A DNA stretch of 64,000 bases from Salipiger mangrovisoli. GTDB lineage: Bacteria; Pseudomonadota; Alphaproteobacteria; Rhodobacterales; Rhodobacteraceae. The translations under genes and the position numbers were made by a program. Under the pieces are notes generated by a model. That model searched no databases. It was not told where the DNA came from and saw nothing but the letters and a program-made list of their open reading frames with translations. The stretch covers positions 186,001 to 250,000 of the forward strand of contig NZ_JADFFK010000006.1 of NCBI RefSeq assembly GCF_015223355.1. The letters are read 5' to 3'. Positions 37,006 through 45,422 of this stretch are shown here, piece by piece. Numbering within the stretch: the stretch's first letter is position 1; each line of letters opens with the position of its first letter.

Positions 37006-37799
37006 GCGCGGAGGAGATCGAGCGCGCCGCGGCTGACCTGCTGGAGGCCGAGCGCGCGCGGCGGCAGATCGGCCTTCTGTCGCTGCGCCACCCGGGCATC
37101 ACGCTCGATGACGCCTATGCCATCCAGACCGCGCAGATCGCGCGCAAGCTGGCCGAGGGCCGGCGCGTGCTCGGCTGGAAGATCGGCCTCACCTCGAAGG
37201 CGATGCAGGCGGCGCTGGGGATCGACACGCCCGATTCCGGCATCCTCTACGACGACATGGACTTCCAGAACGGCGGCGTCGTCCCGGCGGGCAGGTTCAT
37301 CCAGCCGCGCATCGAGGCGGAGATCGCCTTCATCATGAAGGCGCCGCTGTCGGGGGACGCGACGCGCGAGCAGGTTCTGGCGGCGACCGGGGCGGTGGCC
37401 CCGGCGCTCGAGATCCTCGACACCCGCATCCTGCGCAGCGACCCCGCGACCGGGCAGTCGCGGCGGATCTTCGACACGGTGGCCGACAATGCTGCCAATG
37501 CCGGGATCGTGCTGGGCGCCGAGCGTCACGCGCCCGAAAGCCTTGATCTGCGCTGGGTCGGTGCCATCGTGACCCGCGACGCCGAGGTGGTGGCGACCGG
37601 GCTCGGCGCGGCGGTGCTGAACGATCCGGTGACCAGCCTCGTCTGGCTGGCGCGGCGCATGGGCCAATACGGCCAGCGGATCGAGGCGGGGCAGGTGGTT
37701 CTCTCGGGCTCGTTCATCGGCCCGGTGGAATGCCCGCCAGGAACGGAAATCCACGCGGACTTCGGCAGCTTCGGCGCGGTCTCGCTGTCCTTCGAATAG
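36999..37799 (+). CDS. hpaH: 2-oxo-hept-4-ene-1,7-dioate hydratase
   Basis: A 266-residue hydratase of the MhpD/HpaH family (FAH-like fold), with blocks GWKIGLTSKAMQAALGI, FIQPRIEAEIAF and VLSGSFIGPVE. It adds water to the 2-oxo-dienoate to give 4-hydroxy-2-oxo-heptanedioate. It overlaps hpaG and is followed 8 bp later by hpaI. Confidence 0.92.
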   Translation: MLSAEEIERAAADLLEAERARRQIGLLSLRHPGITLDDAYAIQTAQIARKLAEGRRVLGWKIGLTSKAMQAALGIDTPDSGILYDDMDFQNGGVVPAGRFIQPRIEAEIAFIMKAPLSGDATREQVLAATGAVAPALEILDTRILRSDPATGQSRRIFDTVADNAANAGIVLGAERHAPESLDLRWVGAIVTRDAEVVATGLGAAVLNDPVTSLVWLARRMGQYGQRIEAGQVVLSGSFIGPVECPPGTEIHADFGSFGAVSLSFE

Positions 37800-37807
37800 A
37801 GAGTGCC

Positions 37808-38572
37808 ATGGACATCACGGAAAACCATTTCAAGCGTCGCCTGAGCTCGGGCGAGACCCAGATCGGGCTCTGGATGGCGCTCGGCGACGCCTCGGCGGCC
37901 GAGCTCTGCGCGCATGCCGGGTTCGACTGGCTGGTGATCGACGGCGAGCACGGGCCGAACGGGCTGCGCGACGTGCTGGCGCAGCTGCGGGCGGTGGGCT
38001 CGACCACCCATCCCGTGGTGCGGGTGCGCGACGACAACCGCGCCGGGATCAAGCAGATGCTGGACCTCGGCGCGCAGACCATCCTCATCCCGATGATCGA
38101 GAGCGCGGCGCAGGCACGCGAGGCGGTGCGCTCGGTGCTCTACCCGCCCGAGGGGGTGCGCGGCATCGGCGCGGCCCTCGCGCGCGCCTCGGCCTACGGC
38201 CATGTCCCGGGCTATCTCGAGGCGGCGAACGAGCAGGTGTGCCTGCTGCTGCAGGTGGAAAGCCGGGCCGGGCTCGCCGCGCTCGACGAGATCCTCGCGG
38301 TGCCGGGCGTCGACGGGGTCTTCGTCGGTCCCGCCGACCTTGCCGCCGACATGGGCCATCTCGGTCGCCCCGGCGCGCCCGAGGTGCAGCAGGCGGTGCG
38401 CGATGCGCTCGCCCGGATCCGCGCGGCGGGCAGGGCGGCGGGCATCCTCACCTCGGACCAGCGCCTGGCGAAGGGCTATCTCGAGGACGGGGTCGATTTC
38501 CTCGCCGTCGGCAGCGACGTCGGCGTGCTGAGCGCGGGGCTGCGGTCGCTGCTCGGCCAGTTCCGCGGCTGA
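37808..38572 (+). CDS. hpaI: 4-hydroxy-2-oxo-heptane-1,7-dioate aldolase
   Basis: A 254-residue metal-dependent class II pyruvate aldolase of the HpcH/HpaI family. H48 (DGEHGP) and the metal-site blocks IPMIESA and FVGPADLAADMG are present. It releases pyruvate and succinic semialdehyde, ending the path. The start at 37808 fits the family N-terminus; the frame upstream overlaps hpaH. Confidence 0.93.
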   Translation: MDITENHFKRRLSSGETQIGLWMALGDASAAELCAHAGFDWLVIDGEHGPNGLRDVLAQLRAVGSTTHPVVRVRDDNRAGIKQMLDLGAQTILIPMIESAAQAREAVRSVLYPPEGVRGIGAALARASAYGHVPGYLEAANEQVCLLLQVESRAGLAALDEILAVPGVDGVFVGPADLAADMGHLGRPGAPEVQQAVRDALARIRAAGRAAGILTSDQRLAKGYLEDGVDFLAVGSDVGVLSAGLRSLLGQFRG

Positions 38573-38615
38573 TCCGCCATCCGCACCCGCACATCGCGCC
38601 TGGAGGAGGGCCGCA

Positions 38616-40238
38616 ATGACACGACTGACCACCGGCGAGGTGATCGCCAAGTCCCTGAGCGCCAACGGCGTGGATACCGTCTTCGGCATTCCCGGGGCGC
38701 ACATGTACGACTTCAACGACGCGCTCGCCCGCGAGGAGGGGGTGCGCTTCATCCACACCCGGCACGAGCAGGGCGCGGGATACATGGCCTATGGCTACGC
38801 CAAGTCCACCGGCCGCGTCGGGGCCTATACCGTGGTGCCGGGGCCGGGGCTGCTCAACTCCGGCGCGGCGCTCTGCACCGCTTACGGCAGCAACGCGCCG
38901 GTGATCTGCGTCACCGGAAACATCATGTCGCACCTGATCGGGCAGGGCCGGGGCCAGCTGCATGAACTGCCCGACCACCTTGCGACGCTGCGCGGCCTGA
39001 CCAAGTGGGCCGGGCGCATCGACCATCCCACCGAAGCCGGGGACAAGATGGCCGAGGCCTTCTGCCAGATGCTCTCGGGACGCCAGCGCCCGGTGGGGAT
39101 CGAGGCGCCCTGGGACGTGTTCGGCATGTCCGCCGAGGTGCCCGAGCCCGTCGCCACCGCGCCGCTTGCGCCGCCCCTGCCGGACCCCGAGGCGGTGCGC
39201 CGCGCCGCCGAGCTGATCCGCGCCGCGAAACGCCCGCTCATCATGGTCGGCTCGGGCGCGCTCGGGGCCGGGCCGCAGGTAGGGGCGCTGGCCCGACACT
39301 TGCAGGCGCCGGTCACCGCGCACCGTTCCGGCAAGGGCGTCCTGCCCGAGGATGACGCGCTTTCCCTGCTGCCGCCCGCCGCCTGGCGCTACTGGCAGGA
39401 GTGCGACCTGCTGATCGGCATCGGGTCGCGGCTCGAGCTGCAATACTTCCGCTGGCGCTGGATGCCGAAGGGGCTGAAGGTGCTGCGGCTCGACATCGAC
39501 CCGACCGAGATGGTGCGGTTGAAGCCCGACTGCGGACTTGTCGCCGACGCGGCGCAGGGGCTCGATGCGCTGAACGCGGCGCTTGCGGGCGATGCCGCGC
39601 GGCCCTCGCGCGAGGCGGAGCTTGGCCAGCTGCGCGCCGAGGCCGAGGCCGCGCTCGCCACGGTCCAGCCGCAGGAGGGCTACCTGCGGGTGATCCGCGA
39701 GGTGCTGCCGCGCGACGGGTTCTTCGTCGAGGAGGTGAGCCAGGTCGGCTTCACCGCCCGCATGTGCTTTCCCGTCTACGCACCGCGCCAGTACGTGACC
39801 TGCGGCTATCAGGACAACCTCGGCTTCGGCTTCAACACCGCGCTCGGGGTGAAGGTCGGCAACCCTGAGAAGAAGGTCGTCTCGGTTTCCGGGGACGGCG
39901 GCTTCATGTTCGGCGTGCAGGAGCTGGCAACCGCCAAGCAGTTCAACATCGCCGTGGTCGCCATCGTGTTCAACAACGGCGCCTACGGCAACGTCCGGCG
40001 CGACCAGCAGACCAGCTACGGCAACCGCCTGCTGGGCGCGGATCTCGAGAACCCGGATTTCGTGGCGCTGGCGCGCTCCTTCGGCGTGCAGGGCTACCGG
40101 GCAGAGAGCCCGGGCGAGCTGCGCGCGGTCCTTGCCGACGCGCTCGCCCTCGATGCGCCCGTGGTCATCGAGGTGCCCGTGCAACGCGGCTCCGACGCCT
40201 CGCCCTGGCCGTTCATCCATCCGGCGCCGCTGTCCTGA
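38616..40238 (+). CDS. Thiamine-diphosphate-dependent enzyme (acetolactate synthase/2-oxoacid decarboxylase family)
   Basis: A 540-residue three-domain ThDP enzyme. The cofactor-activating glutamate is E51 (HEQGAGYMAYG), and the ThDP motif starts at G426-D427-G428 and ends near FNNGAYGN. No small regulatory subunit is nearby, so a catabolic role (2-oxoacid decarboxylase or carboligase) is more likely than valine synthesis. It follows hpaI by 43 bp with a good ribosome site (GGAGGAGGG) and probably belongs to the hpa transcript. A link such as arylpyruvate decarboxylation feeding homoprotocatechuate is an inference. Confidence 0.87.
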   Translation: MTRLTTGEVIAKSLSANGVDTVFGIPGAHMYDFNDALAREEGVRFIHTRHEQGAGYMAYGYAKSTGRVGAYTVVPGPGLLNSGAALCTAYGSNAPVICVTGNIMSHLIGQGRGQLHELPDHLATLRGLTKWAGRIDHPTEAGDKMAEAFCQMLSGRQRPVGIEAPWDVFGMSAEVPEPVATAPLAPPLPDPEAVRRAAELIRAAKRPLIMVGSGALGAGPQVGALARHLQAPVTAHRSGKGVLPEDDALSLLPPAAWRYWQECDLLIGIGSRLELQYFRWRWMPKGLKVLRLDIDPTEMVRLKPDCGLVADAAQGLDALNAALAGDAARPSREAELGQLRAEAEAALATVQPQEGYLRVIREVLPRDGFFVEEVSQVGFTARMCFPVYAPRQYVTCGYQDNLGFGFNTALGVKVGNPEKKVVSVSGDGGFMFGVQELATAKQFNIAVVAIVFNNGAYGNVRRDQQTSYGNRLLGADLENPDFVALARSFGVQGYRAESPGELRAVLADALALDAPVVIEVPVQRGSDASPWPFIHPAPLS

Positions 40239-40369
40239 GCTTACGCCGAGGACCCGACCGGCGCAGCGGGGGGCGGGCCGTCCACGGATTTGCTCGCGTC
40301 GGTCCGCGAGTTCGGAACTGCCTGTCCCAGTGGGCGCCGGGCGCGGATCGACAAGGTCGGCAAGCGGCA

Positions 40370-41200
40370 TCAGGTCTGTGTGGTGTCGATTATTTCTGCA
40401 TCCCGCGCCCCGCTCTGCACCACGTCGCAGACGAACCGGATCAACAGGTCGCGGATCAGCTCGCCCACGAAGGTTGCGGGCCTGCCCGAGAGATGGACAC
40501 TCGACAGGGTGCGCGTGATCGGCGGTCCGGCAATCGGCCGCATCGCGACCTCGCCGCGTTCCAGCATTTCGCGGCTGTAGAGCTTGCCGCCGATGAATGC
40601 GCCAGAGCCGTACTTCAGGGCGTTGCTTATGGCCCGGACGAAGCGGGCCCGCTCGTTGATCTCTCGCTGCAATGGCCGTCGAGGGTCGCCGCGGCGAACT
40701 GGCGGTACATGATCGGCGGCTTTGCGGATTTTCTCGATCTCGATGAGTTCTCCGGGAGGGCCAATGATGTCGGCAAGGCCGATCAGCACCAACTGCTCGC
40801 GCAGCACTGGTCGGATGACGAGCTCGGATCGGTTTGGGGGTGAAAGTCATCGCCACGTCGATCTTGTTCTGCAGCGTGTGCGCCAACGTGCTGCTCGGGA
40901 CGCTTTCGGTCAGCGCGAGGTTGATCTCCGGGTGGTCTTCCAGCACGGTCCGAAGGAACTCCTCCCCGATCAGCTTGACCACGGAATAGGCCAGCCCGAT
41001 GGCGAAATTCCCCGACATATCACCCACCGCAGGGCGCAAGCTATCTTCCGTCGCGAGCAGCCCCTTGAGCAGCGGAAGGGCGTGGCGGTAGAGCAGTTCT
41101 CCCGCTGCAGTCGGGGTCATTCCTCTCGGATCGCCTGTGAATAGGCTGGTGGCGCAGCTCGCCTCCAGTTTGGCGAGTTGTGGAAGTTCCTCTATGCCGG
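40370..41200 (-). pseudogene. Decayed LysR-family regulator
   Basis: Minus-strand remnants of one LysR gene. The first part reads QLAKLEASCATSLFTGDP, RGMTPTAAGELLYRHA and on to NKIDVAMTFTPK; the frame then shifts near 40835-40842 (a run of five Gs on the plus strand) and resumes as RSELVIRPVLREQLVLIGLAD, continuing to GEVAMRPIAGPPITRTL and a stop at 40370. The helix-turn-helix before QLAKLE is unrecognisable and the middle is poorly conserved. It is convergent with the ThDP gene. Confidence 0.75.
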
Positions 41201-41360
41201 GCATCCGAATGGCGGTACCGACCCGCGACCCATTGCCAGTTTGCAACGCTGCCCAGCCCCTGTGGCCAGCGACCGCCGTAGCCTCCATACGCTAAGACGG
41301 TGAGTGGAATGCCTAGGGTCTAGAAATAGCAATATTTGGCCCGATCCGCCTCGTCCGTCG

Positions 41361-42302
41361 TCAGCGCGACTGGTCTCGCGGATCAGACAAGCGCTGATTC
41401 TGGAAATTTTCTTCGGCCGCAGTGCCTGCACTCTGGATCCACCCAAGGAACACCTGCGCGCTCTGCGACATCGGCGTGGCGGCGGTGACAAAATAGGACG
41501 TGCCGAGGTCCACCTCGCCACCGGGCCACATCCGCAGCGCGCCCTCGCGCACCGCGCCGCTGGCGATCGAGCGCCAGCCCAGCATCACACCGCGACCGTC
41601 GAGCACCGCCTGCGCTGCCTGCACGTAGTTGTTGAAGGTCTGCCCCGAGAGCCGCCCGCGCGCGATGCCGCGGGTGCGCAGGTAATCCTCCCAGCCTGCC
41701 CAATGCTGGTTGTGCGGGCTGCGCACATGAATCAGCGGCGCGCTGTCGAGGCCGATGCCTTCGGCCTCCAGCCGTTCGAGCAGCGCCGGGGCCGCCACCG
41801 GGCAGACCCGCTCGTCGAAGAGCTTCAGCGTGCGCCCCTCGCGCCAGCCGCCGGTGCCGTAGCGCACGGCAATGTCGATGCCCGGCGCGAGATGGGGCAG
41901 GTCCGTCGCCGGGGCCTGCACGTTCACCGTGATCTCGGGATGACGGGCGTAGAACTCCGGCAGGCTGGGCATCAGCCAGTAGGTCGCCATACCGAGCGTG
42001 CAGGAAACGGTCACCTGGTTGCCCTCTTGCCCGCTGAGCGCGCGGATGTCCTCGAGCGCGGCGGCGATCTGTCCGAGCCCGTCGCGCACCGCCCGCGCCA
42101 GCAGTTCCCCCGCCTCGGTCAGCTGCGCCGGGCGCGTGGCCCGGTCGACCAGTGGCGCGCCCACGTGCTCCTCCAGCGACTTCAGTGCCTGGCTGACCGC
42201 CGGTTGGGTCACGTTGAGCCGCGCGGCGGCAAGCTGCATCGAGCCATGGCGCGAGACGGCCTCGAAGGTGGTCAGCAGGCGAAGCGGCGGCAGGCGATCC
42301 AT
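41361..42302 (-). CDS. LysR-family regulator, GcvA-like, divergent from the dioxygenase
   Basis: A 313-residue LysR protein with helix-turn-helix at residues 1-65 (LPPLRLLTTFEAVSRHGSM, VTQPAVSQALKSLEEHVG) of the GcvA/AmpR-type subgroup, followed by the effector domain. It is transcribed away from the dioxygenase-aldolase pair and shares a short gap with it that holds an ATAAC-N11-GTTAT repeat. It probably activates the betaine-catabolic genes. Confidence 0.92.
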   Translation of the reverse strand: MDRLPPLRLLTTFEAVSRHGSMQLAAARLNVTQPAVSQALKSLEEHVGAPLVDRATRPAQLTEAGELLARAVRDGLGQIAAALEDIRALSGQEGNQVTVSCTLGMATYWLMPSLPEFYARHPEITVNVQAPATDLPHLAPGIDIAVRYGTGGWREGRTLKLFDERVCPVAAPALLERLEAEGIGLDSAPLIHVRSPHNQHWAGWEDYLRTRGIARGRLSGQTFNNYVQAAQAVLDGRGVMLGWRSIASGAVREGALRMWPGGEVDLGTSYFVTAATPMSQSAQVFLGWIQSAGTAAEENFQNQRLSDPRDQSR

Positions 42303-42305
42303 TTC

Positions 42306-42326
42306 ATAACCCTGGGCTTAAGTTAT
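42306..42326. promoter_or_regulatory. LysR-type operator, ATAAC-N11-GTTAT
   Basis: A perfect 5+5 inverted repeat with an 11-base centre, the spacing typical of LysR recognition sites. It begins 4 bp beyond the LysR start codon and about 90 bp upstream of the dioxygenase start, suited to autoregulation plus activation. Confidence 0.6.
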
Positions 42327-42416
42327 CATCACGCTAATCCGGCTGTCGCGGAAAGAAAACCCATGGGATGCTTGTTTCGGAAACTCCCGAAACACACGCT
42401 CAACACACTGGAAAAT

Positions 42417-43559
42417 ATGATGAACGTGATGACACCTCCGATTGCCGCCCCGGTCCTGAAGGACAAGGGGCTCGAGCTTGCCCTCTCGGACGGCGCCAGC
42501 CATTACTTCAATTACTTCTGGCTCCGCGACAATTGCCCCAGCTCGTTCAACGCCGACACGCGCGAGCGCAGCTTCGACATCTTCCACCTCGACACCGCCC
42601 CCCGCGCGCAGACCGCGGAGGTCGTCGGCGATGCGCTGAAGATCACCTGGGCGGACGAGGATCACGTCACCCGCTTCCCGCTGGACTGGCTCGAGGCCTA
42701 CAAGACCCCTGCGCGCCGCCCCGACCCGGCGGACCTGCCGCGCAAGGCATGGTATGGCGACCACTACCCCGACGTGCCGCGCTTCAGCCAACCCGAGCTG
42801 CTGGCCGACCCTGCGCTGCGGGCAAAATGGATCGAGGCGCTGCTGGTCGAAGGCTTCGTGATCCTCACCGACATGCCGAACAGCGATGCGGGCATCACCG
42901 AAACCGCAGAGATGATCGGTCAGGTCCGCCCGACCTTCTTCGGCGACTACTTCGACGTGAAGACCCACATCAACCCGACCAACACCGCCTATACCGCCTC
43001 GGCGCTGGAGCTGCATACCGACACCCCCGCCGAGGAACACGCGCCGGGCGTCCAGTTCCTGCATTGCCGGGCCAACACCGTCGAGGGAGGCTACAGCCTC
43101 TATGCCGATGGCGTGGCCGTGGCCAACGATTTCCGGCTCCGCGATCCCGAGGGGTTCAAGGTGCTCTCGGAGGTGCCCGTGCCGTTCTTCTGCGAGCATG
43201 ACACCTACGACATGCGCTCGCGCCAGACGATCATCGAGCTGGACCGGCATGGCGAGGTGTCCGGCCTGACCATCAGCCAGCACATGCTGGACATCTCCGA
43301 TCTGGAGCAGGAGCTGCTGGACAGCTGGTACCCGGCCTTCTGCCGCTTCGGGAAGATGCTGCAGGAAGAGAAATACATGATGACCTTCCTAATGAAGGCC
43401 GGTGAATGCATGGTCTTCGACAATCACCGCATCGTGCATGGCCGCGCCGCCTACACGGCCGAAAGCGGCGATCGCTACCTGCGCGGCTGCTACACCGACC
43501 GGGCCGAGGTGCGCTCGACCTACCGCGCGCTGGTCAGCGAGGGGCGCTTCAAGAAATGA
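42417..43559 (+). CDS. 2-oxoglutarate/Fe(II) dioxygenase, gamma-butyrobetaine/trimethyllysine hydroxylase family
   Basis: A 380-residue member of the BBOX/TMLH family, which hydroxylates trimethylammonium acids such as gamma-butyrobetaine. Iron ligands H200, D202 (LHTDTPAE) and H341 (RIVHGR) are visible, with a C-terminal arginine-rich block (RYLRGCY) for 2-oxoglutarate. The N-terminal domain keeps WLRDNC but lacks the other cysteines of the family zinc site. ATG 42417 follows GGAAAA; an ATG at 42363 would add 18 residues. It overlaps the aldolase gene by 4 bp. Gamma-butyrobetaine is the likeliest substrate, but trimethyllysine cannot be excluded. Confidence 0.82.
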   Translation: MMNVMTPPIAAPVLKDKGLELALSDGASHYFNYFWLRDNCPSSFNADTRERSFDIFHLDTAPRAQTAEVVGDALKITWADEDHVTRFPLDWLEAYKTPARRPDPADLPRKAWYGDHYPDVPRFSQPELLADPALRAKWIEALLVEGFVILTDMPNSDAGITETAEMIGQVRPTFFGDYFDVKTHINPTNTAYTASALELHTDTPAEEHAPGVQFLHCRANTVEGGYSLYADGVAVANDFRLRDPEGFKVLSEVPVPFFCEHDTYDMRSRQTIIELDRHGEVSGLTISQHMLDISDLEQELLDSWYPAFCRFGKMLQEEKYMMTFLMKAGECMVFDNHRIVHGRAAYTAESGDRYLRGCYTDRAEVRSTYRALVSEGRFKK

Positions 43560-44302
43560 GCGCCGCATCCCTGCACAGCCTGCCGGAGACCGCGACCGAT
43601 CCTGCCGCGCTGCGGCAGGATCTCGCGGCGGCGTTCCGCATTTGCCACCAGATGGGCTGGAGCGAGTCCGTCGGCAACCACTTCAGTGCCGCTGTCTCAG
43701 AGGATGGTGCCCGCCTCCTGCTCAACCCGCGCTGGCAGCACTTTGCGACGATCCGGCCCGAGGACCTGCTGCTGCTCGACAGCGGTGACGAGACGGTGCT
43801 GGACGGCCCCGATGCGCCCGATGCCTCGGCCTGGTGCGTGCATGGCACGCTGCACCGCAGGAAGCCCGAGGCGAAGGTGATCCTGCATTGCCATTCGCCC
43901 TATGCCACGGCGCTTTCCTGCCTTGCCGATCCCACGGTCGTGCCGATCGACAACAACACCGCGCGCTTCTACGGGCGCACCGCCTATGACCTCGATTTCG
44001 GCGGCATCGCCGATGCCGAGGAAGAGGGCGAGCGGCTGGCGGACTCGCTGGGCGACAAGTCGGTGCTGGTGATGGGCAACCACGGGATCACCGTGGTCGG
44101 CGAGACCGTGGCCGACGCCTACGAGGACCTCTACTTCTTCGAGAAGGCCGCACAGACGCTGATCCTCGCGCGCTCCAGCGGCGAAAAGCTCTCGGTGCTG
44201 TCGGACGCGGTGGCGCAGAACACTGCCGACGGCTGGCGCGCCTATCGTGGCATGGCGGCCCGGCACTTCGACTTCCTGAAGGCGCAACTGCCCGCGCTCT
44301 GA
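43556..44302 (+). CDS. Class II aldolase/adducin-family protein (first)
   Basis: A 248-residue protein of the L-fuculose-aldolase/adducin fold, with zinc-ligand motifs HCHSPYATAL (H111, H113) and GNHGITVVG (H176). Its start overlaps the dioxygenase stop, so the two are translationally coupled. Family members cleave or decarboxylate hydroxy-carbonyl compounds, and some act on non-sugar substrates. An action on the hydroxylated or oxidised product of the dioxygenase is the simplest guess; no known carnitine path has such a step. A strong hairpin follows. Confidence 0.85.
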   Translation: MSAASLHSLPETATDPAALRQDLAAAFRICHQMGWSESVGNHFSAAVSEDGARLLLNPRWQHFATIRPEDLLLLDSGDETVLDGPDAPDASAWCVHGTLHRRKPEAKVILHCHSPYATALSCLADPTVVPIDNNTARFYGRTAYDLDFGGIADAEEEGERLADSLGDKSVLVMGNHGITVVGETVADAYEDLYFFEKAAQTLILARSSGEKLSVLSDAVAQNTADGWRAYRGMAARHFDFLKAQLPAL

Positions 44303-44309
44303 TCCACTC

Positions 44310-44342
44310 CCGTACGGGGCCGCGATGCGCGGCCCCGTACGG
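44310..44342. terminator. Strong hairpin between aldolase and LysR genes
   Basis: CCGTACGGGGCCGCG and CGCGGCCCCGTACGG form a perfect 15-bp stem with a 3-base loop, 7 bp after the aldolase stop. No T-run follows. It probably marks the end of the dioxygenase-aldolase transcript or protects its 3' end. Confidence 0.55.
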
Positions 44343-44410
44343 CGCAGGTCTCGCCCGCCGGCGCGGGCTGCGCTATTCAGCGGCAGCCATTCCAGCAAAC
44401 GAGGCCCGCC

Positions 44411-45319
44411 ATCAAACGTTTCCCTTCCATTCAGGCGCTGCGCGCCATCGAAAGCGTCGAGCGCAACGGCGCGCTCTGGAGGGCGGCGGCGGAGCTGAAC
44501 GTCACCCGCAGCGCGGTGAGCCACCAGCTGCGCCTGCTGGAAAGCGATCTCGGCTTCAAGATTCTCGAACGCAACGGCAACCGTACCGAAATCACCCCGC
44601 GCGCCCGCGCTTATGCCGAGGACGTGCGCCGCGCCCTGAGCATGATCGCATCGTCGACCGCCCGCGTCGCGCAGCACGGGCTGACCGGGCGGCTGACGGT
44701 GAGCGCGCCGCCGGGCTTCGCCTCGGCCTGGCTGTGCCTGCACATCGGCGATTTCCTCGCCGAGAACCCCGAAGTGGTGCTGAACGTGATCAGCACCCAC
44801 AACCTCGCGGACACCAACAACCCCGAGGTCGACATCTTCATCACCTTCGGGCAGGAGCCGCGCGCGCACCTGCTGATCGAGCCACTGATGTCGGTCGAAT
44901 TCACCCCGCTCTGCAGCCCCGCCTACCTGAGCCAGTTCAAGAGCTTCAACGATCTGGGGATCCTCAAGGCCGCGACCTTGCTGCACATGAACGACTTCAC
45001 CGATTGGGAAAACTGGATGCAGCTGTCCGGTCTGCCGCCGGAAAATGCCCACCGGGGTATCTGCTATTCGGACATGAACATCGTTCACACCGCGGTTCTG
45101 TCAGGTCAGGGAATCGCGATCGGCGATACGGTCCTGTGGCGCGAGGAGCTGCGCGAAGGCCGGTTGATGCGTCCTTTTGCACCATCCCTGCACGCGGACA
45201 CGGGGTATTTTCTTTGCACGCCCGAAGAAAACCTCGAGAACCAGATCGTGGTTGAATTTTCTAACTGGCTGAAAAGACGACTGGAATTGAGCAGGTTTCG
45301 CCGCAAACGCAACGCGTGA
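44411..45319 (+). CDS. LysR-family regulator with apparent ATC start
   Basis: A 302-residue LysR protein if read from 44411. The expected opening MKRFPSIQALRAIESVE reads IKRFPSIQALRA because the first codon is ATC; a GAGG ribosome site sits at the right distance before it, and no in-frame ATG, GTG or TTG occurs just upstream. The next usable start, GTG 44516, lies inside the helix-turn-helix (LNVTRSAVSHQL) and would destroy DNA binding. So the gene may be silent, use a rare start, or carry a sequence error. Otherwise the GcvA-like sequence looks intact. Confidence 0.75.
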   Translation: MKRFPSIQALRAIESVERNGALWRAAAELNVTRSAVSHQLRLLESDLGFKILERNGNRTEITPRARAYAEDVRRALSMIASSTARVAQHGLTGRLTVSAPPGFASAWLCLHIGDFLAENPEVVLNVISTHNLADTNNPEVDIFITFGQEPRAHLLIEPLMSVEFTPLCSPAYLSQFKSFNDLGILKAATLLHMNDFTDWENWMQLSGLPPENAHRGICYSDMNIVHTAVLSGQGIAIGDTVLWREELREGRLMRPFAPSLHADTGYFLCTPEENLENQIVVEFSNWLKRRLELSRFRRKRNA

Positions 45320-45422
45320 CAAATTTCGTTTGTCGCGCTCCTCAACAAGTTTCATTTGCGGTCCACGTTCGCGCTTCCCTAGGTTTGTCGCATAACGGAC
45401 AGGAATGAAAAGCGAGGCGATT

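Noticed and set aside
38616-40238. ThDP enzyme as a biosynthetic acetolactate synthase (ilvB)
   Set aside because: No small subunit or other branched-chain amino acid genes are nearby, and it sits at the end of a catabolic operon.
42363-42416. Longer dioxygenase starting at ATG 42363
   Set aside because: Possible, but the added residues do not resemble the family start, and the ATG at 42417 has the better-placed purine run. Kept as an alternative start only.
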